DNA of 64,000 nt from Aphelocoma coerulescens (taxonomy: Eukaryota > Chordata > Aves > Passeriformes > Corvidae). Shown here piece by piece: positions 26,251-36,383 of this stretch. The position numbers and the translations under genes are program-made. The notes under the pieces are model-generated. The model saw only the letters and a program-made list of their open reading frames with translations. It had not been told where the DNA came from and ran no database searches. The stretch covers positions 7,125,301 to 7,189,300 of the forward strand of contig NW_027184085.1 of NCBI RefSeq assembly GCF_041296385.1, given 5' to 3'. How positions within the stretch are numbered: position 1 is the stretch's first letter; each line of letters begins with the position of its first letter.

Positions 26251-26792
26251 TTTTTTTTTTTTTTTTTTTTTTTAAATTTCTTGTCCTCTTATTAAGAAGC
26301 TACAGTCTTGTTACTTGCTGCGGATGATCTCCATGCACCGATTTTGTTTTTCCAGCCATTGAATTACTTGTGCACAAGCAAAGCATCTGAAATGGTCTTC
26401 AGGAATGAAAAGCACTTGCAATTCCCCAGCCACAGATAACTCAAACCATGAGATTTTAAAGCATTTTGTGAACAAAAAAATAAACACCAAACTATTCAGC
26501 TCAGAAAGTGAGACACATTTCAGCCTAGAGAAATTTTTCCCATGCCAAAAGTTTTTCAAACTGGTAAAGGTGCTAAGGCTACACTGTAAGGGTCTTAGTT
26601 GGAGTTTAACCAGACAATACTCTCATGAGAGGCACTGGAACTCTGCAGCAAATGATCAAGTTCAGAGCAGCTGAACATTTCTAGCCTTACAACTCATGAA
26701 TGTCCCTCTGCAGACTTCAAAAGCCTGGAAGTCTCAGAAACCATGTGTTTTCAATCAATTTCTTTCCAAAAGCATTTTAACTGAAATTGGGC
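26251..26792 (-). pseudogene. Possible poly-A-tailed retrocopy, parent unknown
   Basis: On the minus strand an open frame of 82 codons (26559-26311) ends in codons with strongly G/C-biased third positions (ATG GAG ATC ATC CGC AGC AAG TAA). It is followed by about 37 bases containing AATAAG and then a run of 23 A (T at 26251-26273). A 9-bp direct repeat, AATATTTTC, flanks the unit at 26242-26250 and 26793-26801 and could be a target-site duplication. The peptide end (CMEIIRSK) is not a family I recognise. Poly-A retrocopies are scarce in birds, so a chance arrangement of AT-rich sequence remains possible. Confidence 0.3.
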
Positions 26793-27004
26793 AATATTTT
26801 CCCTTGTTGGTGTAAGAGTTGCTTACACGGCTTTCCCTTTCTTCTTCACTGTCAATCTCTTCCCAGTGGTTCTATTGAATTATTTTAAATCCTCCTGATA
26901 AAAGGCTATGAAAACTCATTCCACAGGTTGTTTGTTGTTTGGTTTTTCCCCTCTTGTTCAGAGACATAAAGTGGTTCTAGTGCAGAAAAAAGGAATCAGG
27001 CTCT

Positions 27005-27490
27005 GATTCCAATCACACTTGGAGTGCTAAGTCAAATTCTGGGCTCCCTAAAATGGAGACATGGATATACCAGAGCATGTCCTGCAAAGGGCCACAACGA
27101 TGATGAGGGATGTGGAGCATTTGGCATATGAAGAGAAGCTGAGAGAGCTGAAACTGTTCATCCTAGAAGGCACAAGACTCAGGGGGATCTTATATCAATC
27201 TGTATAAATACTTCAGGAGAGACAGTAAAGAAGTCACAGTAAACAGGACAAGAGGCAGCGGGCATGAATGAAAACACAGGAAATTCTAGTCAAGCAAACA
27301 CAAGAAGAAACTTTCTAACTAAAAGGGTGGTCCAATACTGGAACAAGTTATCCAGAGAGGTTAGAGAATCTCCATTCTTGAAAACGATGGAATCCCAAAT
27401 GAGCATGGTCCTGAGCAACTTGTTTAAGGGGACCCTGCTGAGCTGGGGGTAAGACTAGAGGAACTCCAGAGCTTCCTTCCATTCTCCCAT
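27005..27490 (+). mobile_element. CR1 LINE 3' fragment
   Basis: The text follows CR1: CTTGGAGTGCTAAGTCAAATTCTGGGCTCCC, CCTGCAAAGGGCCACAACGATGATGAGGG, GAAGAGAAGCTGAGAGAGCTG, GGACAAGAGGCAGCGGGCATGAATG and CGGGTGGTCCAATACTGGAACAAG-type text, ending CCAGAGCTTCCTTCCATTCT. It is 5'-truncated with frame-breaking indels. The short plus-strand frame at 27264-27452 is decayed repeat, not a gene. Confidence 0.9.
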
Positions 27491-29224
27491 TTTCTGTCTC
27501 TTTATGATTGTTTGTGGCTGTGAGTACCTAACATATGCAGAGAGGAAATAGGTTTCAGTCTGCTTTTCTTTCCTGGCATCATGCTATTATTCCTTTTGAA
27601 CAGTTGCTTCTGTCCTTGGAAATCATTCGTCTCTGTGCTGATACTGTTCAGAAATACTGTGGCCCCCAGCTGTCAAATCCCAACTAGTTAACTTTTTTCT
27701 ATGTGACTTTTCTCACAGTTTTTCTTTCTCAAAATTGTGGTGTCAACACATCTTTCCTAATTTTTTTGTTAATTCTTTAAGTTAGCTTTCAATCCCACTA
27801 ATGCTACCAGCATTTTAGTCTTAGTACTTGTGTAGAAATTGATCCTACCTGTTACCTTTAATCCTGCAAGTCATTTTGTCAGCATTAATGATTCCTTCTC
27901 ATTAGTCCACATAAAGTATGTAAGATTTGGCTCAACTCAAAAATCAGAAATAAATCCTGAATGGTTCAGAAAAGTCCTATGAATTAGTAGGATGTATTTC
28001 TTGAGTAAAGGCTGAGTAAATGCTTAGTGAATATGAGAAGCCATCCAGGAATATCTGAGCAGACTTATGGTTTCAGACTGTTCTCACAGGAGCTACTTGT
28101 CATGAATTCTAGTCAGAAAGATTGCATTTGTATTTCATGTTGGTACATGCATGGTGCTTATCGAAGAAAAAGATCGCTCTTCTGACACCAATCTCCAAGG
28201 CTTTGGTTTCCTGTCCAAACACTGACATGTTGACAGATATAAAGCTCCCCATTTCTCAGGCAATATTGTTCTGATCATGATGGTTTTGACGAAATTCCAT
28301 CTTTATCCCCAATCCATTTTATTTTTTATCATGGCGATCGCTTCCTAGTTTCCCTCAGATTACTTAGTAGCTCAGCATCAATAGACAGTGGTACTAAAGG
28401 GAATACACTTTAGTGCTTGTACAAAGACCATCCATCATGGAGAGATGGATTTGGGTATTTTTATAGGATTCTCCTCCATGGTTGGCTGAGTGCTGTTCTG
28501 CTGCTGTCTAACATGGGGGGATTATAGGTGTCTCTCTGTTGTACCTGCTGCTTTCATATTGCAAAGCAGCGTGGTTATTAATAGCGATTGTTTTCAGCTG
28601 GAGCTTTTAAAGCTTGTAATACCAAGACATAGGATTGAAAGTTATTAAATGAACTGCCAGTGCTGCAGCAGAGATGATAGTGTCTAGCTCTGGGCACTTT
28701 ATTCCTCAGTTTCTTCCTTTTTCCTGGGTAGGCAGACTTTACATTGAATGTTTTTTCACCATAGTGCTCTCCTTTAGCAGACTACTTTCTATACATAGTT
28801 TCCAAACAATGCTAATCTTTCTTTAATTCATTTTTTAACCTTTCCCCATCTTTTATTCTCTGACAAATTATACCCTTGGCATCAGGCTCTTCATCATCTT
28901 TCAGCTCACTCAGCCTTTCTTGTAGATAACAGCTTTCTGTGAGGGTTTTCGCTCTGAACATCTTGCCTAGGATCATTATCTAAAGGTATTACTGTATCTA
29001 GAACTTCTTGTCCCTTACTTTCCTTTTCCTCACACAAAGAACTCAGTCCCAGGTTTTGCTGATGAACATGGGAACAGAAATCTTCACTTTATTTGTGCCA
29101 TGATGGGTTCAGAGCTATTTGGAAATGAGGTCTTGGGATGATAAAAGATAGTGCTAAGAAAGTATCATCTCACCAATAGTTAAATTTAGGAATGCAAGAG
29201 AGAGAAAAGCACTGCAAGTCTGCA
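27491..29224. other. Non-coding stretch; one conserved-element-like patch
   Basis: No gene is recognised. The patch about 28555-28690 (GGTTATTAATAGCGATTG and TTTTAAAGCTTGTAATACC) resembles conserved non-coding DNA by composition only. A PvuI-like CGATCG palindrome near 28330 is not meaningful on its own. Confidence 0.45.
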
Positions 29225-29545
29225 GCATCCCTTAACACGATGCTGTGTGCAGTTCTACTTTTTCTCATCTCTTACAGAAAGTAAGAGAACTAGAGAAGAT
29301 ATAGAAAGGCAACAAGAGAGATCATAGGTATAAAATAGCATCCACACATGAAACTCTGAGGCCTAAATAAAGAGATGACTGAAAGATGATATGCTAAGGG
29401 TCTGTGAAAACAATGTTTATGGGATCTTTCAAAATACAAGCTAAGGCATGAAATGAAACTGGCAGATGGGAATTTAGAAATGAACAAAAGGAAGCACTTC
29501 TTGGAACTCCTTAGCACAGGTTGTTGGGTATGCTAAAATTCCTAT
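29225..29545 (+). mobile_element. CR1-type LINE fragment, very old
   Basis: Diverged, but in CR1 order: TGCTGTGTGCAGTTCTAC, AGATATAGAAAGGCAACAAGAGAGATCATAGGTAT, then AACAAAAGGAAGCACTTCTTGGAACTCCTTAGCACAGGTTG, corresponding to the family's 'AACAAAAGGAAGTATTTCTTC...GTGGAACTC...'. Divergence puts it among the older relics in the window. Confidence 0.6.
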
Positions 29546-31099
29546 GGCTTTGAAAAACAGACATAATGAGTAGAAAAATTGTTGATAATTATTATTCCCA
29601 AAGATACTGCCTGTTGGAACAGGAACAAGAAATGTTTCTGAAACAAGAAATCCTTGGAGGATATTTAGGAAAAACAGAACTCCCCTCTTCTCATGCAACA
29701 TTTCTCACCCTATAGCTCTTCAGTGGAACTGGTCAGAAAAAGATTTTTAAAACTGAATTCCATCAGAAATGTTATTTCAATAGGACTGTTCTTTGTGTCT
29801 ACATGTGTGTATGAATACATCTGTGAAGTGTAACACTGATGAATATTTTTGCTTCAAGTATCTTAGGAGAAACTTTGAGTAGTACATTCTCTTTTTGAAC
29901 ATCTTAATGGAATATTTAAATTTAATATCCCAAAATACAGTTGAACAAAGAAAATTGCCTTATTTAGTATGGAATACATAAATGCACAGATAATCAGAAT
30001 TATACATTTTTTGAAATGTTTTGACAAACTTGAAGCAAGTATGTTTATGTATATTTCTAGAAGGGAATTCTTTAAAAGATTTTTTTCAGATTTGTGTTGA
30101 TATTATATGGCACTGTTTCTCCGCAATGACATTTTGTACAGGAAAGAATTTACACTTGTTTCTGCATCAAAAAGACATTATTACCATATAATCTTAGCAG
30201 GCAGAGATCATAAGGACCTCACATTATTAAAATATTCCATTTCTCTCCCAGGGTAGGATTATTATCCACACTTACATTGTCTAGTGATTTTCTTCTATCT
30301 CTAGTTTTAAAAATCCAAGCAAATGAGTTTACTGGGGAAAAAAATAACCCATAAAACTGCTCAAACTATTTTTTACAGAACTTTTTTTTTTTTCTTTTCT
30401 GCTTGAAAATGCCATTTAAGCAAAAACAAAATGTTTCCAGAATGTGCTAATTTTGATAAAATTCTCTATGGAAAATTTTTTTAAACAGTTCCAGGTGGTA
30501 GTGATAGCTGTGTTTGCTGTGATTCTGACATTTCCCTCTGTAAATATTCTCTTTCACATGAAATTCCAGACTACATTTTATTCTAAATTAAAATCAAATT
30601 TAAAAAAAAAAAAAAAGTGTTTAAGAGTTGAAATCTTTCTGAAAAATCCATTTTCTGGTGAGTTCTATGCATCACTTAAAGAACAAAGTACATTTATTAA
30701 TGCTTTGCTTTTCTTTTATTATAAACCATGATGAGGAGATGAGCTACCCAAACTGTTACAAGTTTGGGTAGCAACTCCACCCATGAAAAGTCCTTTGCGA
30801 AAGGTTTCATTCTCCTTATCATTACCAACCCGGTAAAGAAGCCAAATCCTTTATTATTTGTATTTATTAGTTTTGTTCTTATTGTTTCTAAGTGAGTCCA
30901 TTCCAGCTCTGCCTCTCTTACAGTTTTCCATGGTGTGGACCAAGTTTGCTGGAACTGATGAACCAGACCAGAGTCCCAAGTTAGAGGATATTGCTCAGAC
31001 AGGTTCTGAGACAGCAGTCTAGCATCCCTTTGACTTCTGGGACTTAAGTAGAAATGTTCATGTACTCAAGAGAGACCATGAAAAAAAAACGAACAAGGG
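29546..31099. other. AT-rich non-coding stretch before the LTR
   Basis: No gene is recognised. There are T12-13 near 30379-30391 and A14 near 30602-30615. A 95-codon frame (30444-30731) is low-complexity. Nothing proviral is seen directly beside the LTR on this side. Confidence 0.5.
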
Positions 31100-31895
31100 T
31101 GTCACCAAACACTGGGAAATAAACTCTCCAAACAATTTGCTAGGTTAGAGAGCCAAAATTACTTTATTAGCAGCATCAGATGCATGGCGAATTCTCATCA
31201 AAGCATTCATGCCCAGTAACCTAAGAGACCAGGTTATATTCCTGAAATTAATACATATTCATCACATTTCTGAATACATGCATATATGCTAATTTTTTTC
31301 ACAGTACTTATTTGGAGATGGTTCTAGATCTTCTGATTAATCTTTTCTCCTTGAGAGTATTTCAAGCAGGAGGTCAGATCATAATGTACTTTCCTTATCA
31401 TTCTTTGTTCTGACATACAATCCTTGTTCTCAAAACTAAGATATCTACTAGTACATATTAGTCACTGATATAAGTAAACAAGGAAGCATTAGCTGGAACA
31501 AGACTTATTAGTCACAATGTAGAGAGTTAACACAAGGCCACATTAATCTCTGGCATTTGCACTAAGCACTCCATGTACAAACCTAAGCATCAGCCACAAA
31601 TATAGGGATCATTCAGTATGTGCTAAAGTGGAAAGAATTTTCCAAAATCTTCCCCCACTGCTGCACAGACTCCTTCTTAATACAACTTGCTCAGGGACAA
31701 GGGTATCACAGATTACATGGGTACAGACTATAAACTGTGCTGGGAGAGAGGATGCAGTTATAGACTGAGACCCCAGAGAGCCTGGCTTAGCACTGAGAGG
31801 AATGCCTCCACACGAGCAGAGACAGGGAAGGTAAAGCCTGAACAAAGATGTAGCTGCAGCTACAGAATCACAGGACACAGGCCTATCTGCACCCA
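31100..31895 (-). mobile_element. Solo endogenous retrovirus LTR (antisense)
   Basis: On the minus strand the order is right for the end of an LTR: a TATA-like AATATAA (31240-31234), an AATAAA poly-A signal (31168-31163), about 63 bases of U5, then a GGTGACA terminus at 31100. The upstream edge is ambiguous. Ending at 31895 gives a 4-bp direct repeat, AGGG (31096-31099 and 31896-31899), and a length of 796. Ending at 31928 gives better inverted termini (TGTCA...TGACA) but no duplication. No primer-binding site, gag, pol or env lies next to it, so it is a solo LTR. A 4-bp duplication would fit an ERV1-class element. Confidence 0.6.
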
Positions 31896-32054
31896 AGGGA
31901 GGATGAGCAATCCAGTCTGGCACTGACACTGTCTAATCTCTTCTTAAAAAGCTCCCAAGCAACAAAGTTTCACAACATTGTGTCTCCATCACAAGAAGTA
32001 ATGACCTGACATTCACTGAATGATTGTATCCCCATTCCCTCTCCTTTCCAATCT

Positions 32055-32190
32055 TTCATGTGAGATGGGGAAATGCTGTTAGCCTTGCTTTGGAGGAGAC
32101 AGTGAAAAAATAAATGTTTTGGCCAACATCACACAGGAAGGCAGAGCAGAAAGCTGAAGCCATTGCCTGAGTGCCACGCTCTGATCCTCC
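32055..32190 (-). repeat. MIR-like ancient SINE relic (antisense)
   Basis: The plus strand reads gatggggaaatgctg, then ggccaacatcacacaggaaggcagagcagaa, matching the antisense MIR order (GATGAGGAAACTGAG, then GCCCAAGGTCACACAG, then GGCAGAGC). Diverged; called from family text only. Confidence 0.4.
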
Positions 32191-32226
32191 TGGTCTTTCA
32201 CAGCTCTCTCTACCTCTGAAACATGA

Positions 32227-32245
32227 CTATTATTATTATTATTAC
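32227..32245. repeat. ATT trinucleotide microsatellite
   Basis: About six perfect ATT units, immediately upstream of a polypyrimidine tract and an exon-like block. Confidence 0.85.
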
Positions 32246-32271
32246 ACTTTTTTCTTCCTTTCTTTTTTCAG

Positions 32272-32506
32272 TCCCTGCCATGGCTGGAAGCGTTTCACTG
32301 TTTTCCACTTGGCCATCCTCCCAAGGCTCCTGTGCAGGTGCCCAGTGCCTCAGCCCAGAGGGAGCAGCAGAGCAGGAACTGAGCCCTGTGATCAGCTGGA
32401 CTACACCAGCCACATACAACAGCTTCAGGATCAACTCTAATTTCTCTCCAACCTTCAGCTGAGGAATTCAGAGAGAGATGAAGTATCAGGAGGGGGTGGG
32501 GGAAAG
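32272..32506 (+). other. Exon-like block with a 61-codon frame
   Basis: A strong acceptor (pyrimidine tract, then TTTTTTCAG ending at 32271) and a strong donor (AAAG|GTGAGG, GT at 32507) enclose 235 bases. Inside, an ATG at 32280 has an excellent Kozak context (GCCATGG) and opens a 60-residue frame ending with TGA at 32460-32462. The block is GC-richer than its surroundings. The peptide is Ser/Ala/Gln-rich with no domain I know. A second frame is also open for most of the block, so the coding case is weak. It may be a non-coding exon, a new exon or chance. Confidence 0.3.
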
Positions 32507-33214
32507 GTGAGGCATTTTGTCATTAACAATATAGCCTCACTTATCGCTTACAACTGGAAGTGCAGATAGCAGTTATTAAGAGATGTACCATTAGTACAAA
32601 AGCTCATTACCACACTGTAATCCTTGTAAGCATTTGTGACTGATACCAGTGGAGTTGGCAGTGTGTAGAGGCTTTTTTTTCTGCTTTTTCCCCCTTTTTA
32701 TTTTTTTGTTAAATATATCTGGGATTGAGAAAGGAACCAGATATTCGAGGATTAAAATATGCTTAGAGAAAATTCTGGTTTCAGCATAAAGAGTGTTTAT
32801 ATGTTTATAAAGGGGCTGAAGAGTCATGTGTGAATGTTTTTCCATCCTCCATAAAAAGGGACTAAATTCCTCTTTCTGATAAGAGATAACATCATCTAGA
32901 ATGGGCCTGCTCATATTTTTTTGCTTATATCTGACTTACTTTCTCCAACCACATTTGTCTCCCTCTTAGGTTCAGAGTCTTTTCTCTTCCTACATGTTAT
33001 TATGACACTTTCCCTTCACCCATTGCCCCATATTCTTGCTTCTCATTTGAAACACAGTTTTCTGTCTTAAAAAACAAATCCCAATATAAACCAGGGCACT
33101 TTGCCAGACATTTGACAAACGTACACTGGAAACTGCTATTCTACCCTGTTGACCCTTGAACTTTGTCTGAGCTATGGTTTATTTCCAGCCACTCCACTAA
33201 CCTCCATTTTAACT
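32507..33214. other. Non-coding stretch
   Basis: Nothing is recognised. A 107-codon minus-strand frame (32591-32914) lies on AT-rich sequence and has no motif. Confidence 0.5.
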
Positions 33215-33365
33215 GCTGGCAAATTATTTCATTTTTTCTGTGCCTCAGGAAAGCCAGGATAAGAACATTTCCCTGTTTTATGAAGTTCTCTAAGATATAT
33301 ACAAGAAAAAGCTATAAAGAGCTAAGTAGTACTACTGGTAGTAATAATAACGATCATAATGGAGC
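33215..33365 (+). repeat. MIR-like ancient SINE relic
   Basis: The plus strand reads GGCAAATTATTTCATTTTTTCTGTGCCTCAG, then GGATAAGAACATTTCCCTG, TATGAAG, AAGCTATAAAGAGCTAAG and a terminal TAATAATAA. This follows the MIR core and 3' part (CAAGTTACTTCACCTCTCTGTGCCTCAGTTTCC, GGATAATAATA, ...). It is the best preserved of the MIR-like relics here. Confidence 0.55.
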
Positions 33366-35539
33366 TAAAATGAGCCTGTGTTCCAAACTTTGATTTTTTT
33401 TTTTCCTTGAAAATATCATTACTGAAATGGAAGGGGAAATAATGACAGAAAGGAAGATGTAGTTCATTCTACTAATACAAAAAAAAAAAAAATAGATCTC
33501 CATGAGATTGGCTACCCAATGTAATATTTTGTTCAGTACAAGAGAGTATAAGAGTTAGTATTCAGACACATGGACTTAGGTATTACACAGTGAACAGAAA
33601 CATCATACATATGCAAGTTTTATCTGCACATAAGTCACCTAGAAAATAGAGATCTCTTGGTTTCAAGGATTCTTCTTCATTGCAATTTAAAATCAATGGG
33701 TCAATTTAGTAAAATCACCTTGATTCAGGGTGAAAAATAAAAATGCTGGTCTTTTTCTATTCTGAAGCCACAAATAAGACTGAGAAAGGGGAATGTATAT
33801 GACTAATACCCAACTACTTGCTGTGGCTTGTTTTTCCTGTGTTGAGAAAAAAAATGCATTTTCTTGGTTATGCATAAGTAAACTCCAAGGGAATATTTAA
33901 TTCATGTCACCTTAATGGGTAGAAACACTCTTTGCAAGCTTGAATTTCAAACAAATAGTCAAGACCACAAGGCTGCCAACAGCTGACTGAAAGGCTGAAA
34001 GGCCACCCAAATGGGTGAATTTTGGATGCAGATACAAATCTCATTAAATGTATTGATGTATTAAAGCTAATGTTTTGGCCAAAAAATATCCTTCAGGCTC
34101 AGCAAAAACAGGAAACAAGCTGTTCTTTGCAGTATAACAGCTGGATTGTGTCAAAGATCTGAAAAGAAAGTACTTGACAGGCTGGAGTAAAATGGAGGCT
34201 TCTCGTAGATAAAGAAAGTACCAGAAGTTGCATTCAATGATCCTCTTAAGGCAGAAATAAATAAGTCAAGTGGCTGTGAGAGTGGGCCAAAGAAAAGGCA
34301 GAGGATGTCCCAGTGAGATGGACATATAGACTTGAATAAGGCAACTCACTTTATTTTCAGTCAAAAATGTTTTAGGATAACCTGCTGGTAATTGCATGCA
34401 AATAGTCTTCTCCAAGATTTTACCTGGCTGTGAACCCTGATGCCTCCGCTCAGCCCTGGACAGCCCAAAGGCTGCCTAACCCCAGAGGAATGGTATGAGA
34501 TGGAGGGTGCATGCTGGACTCTGATGTGGCCCTGACTGGCAGTACTGAGAGATTCACCATGGGAGGTGTACCCACCATGGGGAAAAGACTCCAGTGCTGC
34601 AGTGACACCAGCAGTGGTCACTGCTGAATGAAAATAAATGGCTTCAAAAGAGACATCACTGGCCAGGGATTCAAATACCCCTTGACAGAGAGCAAATCCT
34701 ATGGGAAAGCCACTGTGTGCTCCTCGTTTCCCAGCCTGGTAGATGTGCTTGCAGATCCCCAAGAGCTGTCACGCAGCATTCTACTTTCCCTACTCAGATA
34801 GCTCAGCAGCCCTGGCTGCCTCATCATCAGATCCTGCACCTCACACTTCTAATAATTCCTATAAGAGCTCTTCTCTTTCCCTCCCTTCAGTTTTCCCCTC
34901 CTCCCCTCATTCCTCTGAGTGATTCATGTTGAAGTTAGAAGGATTAAACAATATGTTATCTCAAATGCTGGTAATAGCTTCAGGTTAAAACCACACAGTC
35001 TGCAAGAGGCACCTTGTTGCTTAAGTTATGCAGAGACCAGAGGCTGCAGAGCAATAGAATCTTTTTTCAGACTTTTATCATGCCCACTCCTATAATGTAT
35101 TATAAATCACTACCTTCCCACTCAGCATCCTGGAGTCACCAATATTCAACATCATGCTTTTCTTTTCCTAGAAATAAATTAATATATATTTTTTAAAAAA
35201 ATGCTGACTGAATTTACTGCTTGGAAAAGTGAGCATCTGAGAAATGATTGTGAATGGATGTTGTGTAAATTCACGCACACAGCTCTGCAGTCCCCTCACC
35301 AGCCCAACTTCCTTCCTGTGTCTTGCTATTGGAGACTACATCTTCCACCACACTACTGCTCCATTCTTTATTATTCTGCACTTTTTCATCCTTTCCCTTC
35401 ATCCCTGTCAAAGCAGTTGAACTCAAAGCCTAGTTTAAAGCGAACTGAAGCCTAGTAAATCTAAAAGCAGCTCTTCCATTGACTTAAGAGGACTTTTGAT
35501 GAGGTCTTTAGTGCTGATTCAAAGGAATGGGGACAAGGA
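33366..35539. other. Non-coding stretch
   Basis: No gene or repeat family is recognised. There is A14 at 33479-33492. A GC-richer patch at 34430-34760 carries a 133-codon minus-strand frame (34361-34762) without signal peptide, domain or splice context that I can see. Confidence 0.5.
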
Positions 35540-36383
35540 GGGGGGCCCATGGGAATCTCATCAGGTTTGACAGGACCAAGTGCAAGGTGATGAATCTGCA
35601 CGCTCAGTGTCACCCCAGGCTGGGCATGAACAGACCCAGAGCAGCCCTGGCCAGCAGGACTTGGGGGTGCTGTGGGTGAGAGGCTGGACATGCCCCGGCC
35701 ATGGCACTCACAGCCCAGAGAGCCAAACGTGTCCTGGGCTGCATCCAGAGCCCCGTGGGCAGCAGGGGAGGGAGGGGATTCTGCCCCTCTGCTCCGCTCT
35801 GCTGAGACCCACCTGGAGCACTGCATCCAGCTCTGGGGTCCCAGCATGGGAAGAACAGGGACCTGCTGGAGCCAGTCCAGAGGGGAGGCTATCAAGATGA
35901 TCAAAGGGATAGAGCATCTCTCCCACGTGGAAATTCTGAGAGAATTGAGATTCTTCAACCTGGAAAAGATAAGGCTTTCCAGTACCTGAAGGGAGCCTAC
36001 AGGAAAGATGGAGAAGGACTATATACAAGAGCATGCAGTGACAGGACAAGAGGAAATGGCTTCAATTAAACAAAAAAATCCCAAAAACAAACAAACAAAC
36101 AAACAAAAAACACAAAAAACCAAAAACAAACAAACAAACAAACAAACAAAAAAAGCAGGTCTAGATTAGATATTAGGAAGAATTTTTTTATTATGAGATG
36201 GTAAGGCACTAGCACAGGTTGACCACAGAAGCTGTGGATACCCTATCCCTGGAAGTGTTCAAGGCTGGATAGGGCTCTGAGCAACCTGGTCTAGTGCAAG
36301 GTGTCCCTGTCAACAGCAGGGGAGTTAGGACTAGTTAACCTTTAAGGTCCCTTCCAACCCAGGACATTCTATGTTACTGTGAT
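35540..36383 (+). mobile_element. CR1 LINE 3' fragment with internal CAAA expansion
   Basis: A fairly well preserved CR1 3' portion: GACCAAGTGCAAGGTGATGAATCTGCACG, the 'CTGGGCTGCATCCAGAGC' and 'GCTGAGACCCACCTGGAGCACTGCATCCAGCTCTGGGG' blocks, then CAACCTGGAAAAGATAAGG, and a 3' end of GTCCCTTCCAACCCAGGACATTCTATG. A (CAAA)n-rich tract (36067-36155) splits the region after the RT domain. The frame is broken by indels. The 165-codon minus-strand frame and the overlapping 105-113-codon frames here are all shadows of GC-rich repeat. Confidence 0.93.
36067..36155. repeat. CAAA tetranucleotide tract inside CR1
   Basis: About 89 bases of CAAA units with CAAAAA and CACAAAAA interruptions, in two perfect blocks (about 36087-36106 and 36127-36150). 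It interrupts the CR1 copy at the 'GCTTCAATTAAAC...AAAGCAGGTCTAGATTAG' junction and so grew after, or with, that insertion. Confidence 0.92.

Noticed and set aside
31100..31928. Part of a full provirus
   Set aside because: No primer-binding site, gag, pol or env text flanks the LTR on either side, and no second LTR of the same sequence was seen.
34361..34762. 133-codon minus-strand frame in a GC-richer patch
   Set aside because: No domain, signal peptide or splice context; composition alone can explain the length.
35461..36049. Open frames of 105-165 codons on both strands
   Set aside because: They lie on GC-rich CR1 sequence; the antisense ones are shadows of the LINE.
36067..36155. CRISPR-like array
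   Set aside because: The units are four bases long without spacers; it is a microsatellite in a eukaryotic genome.
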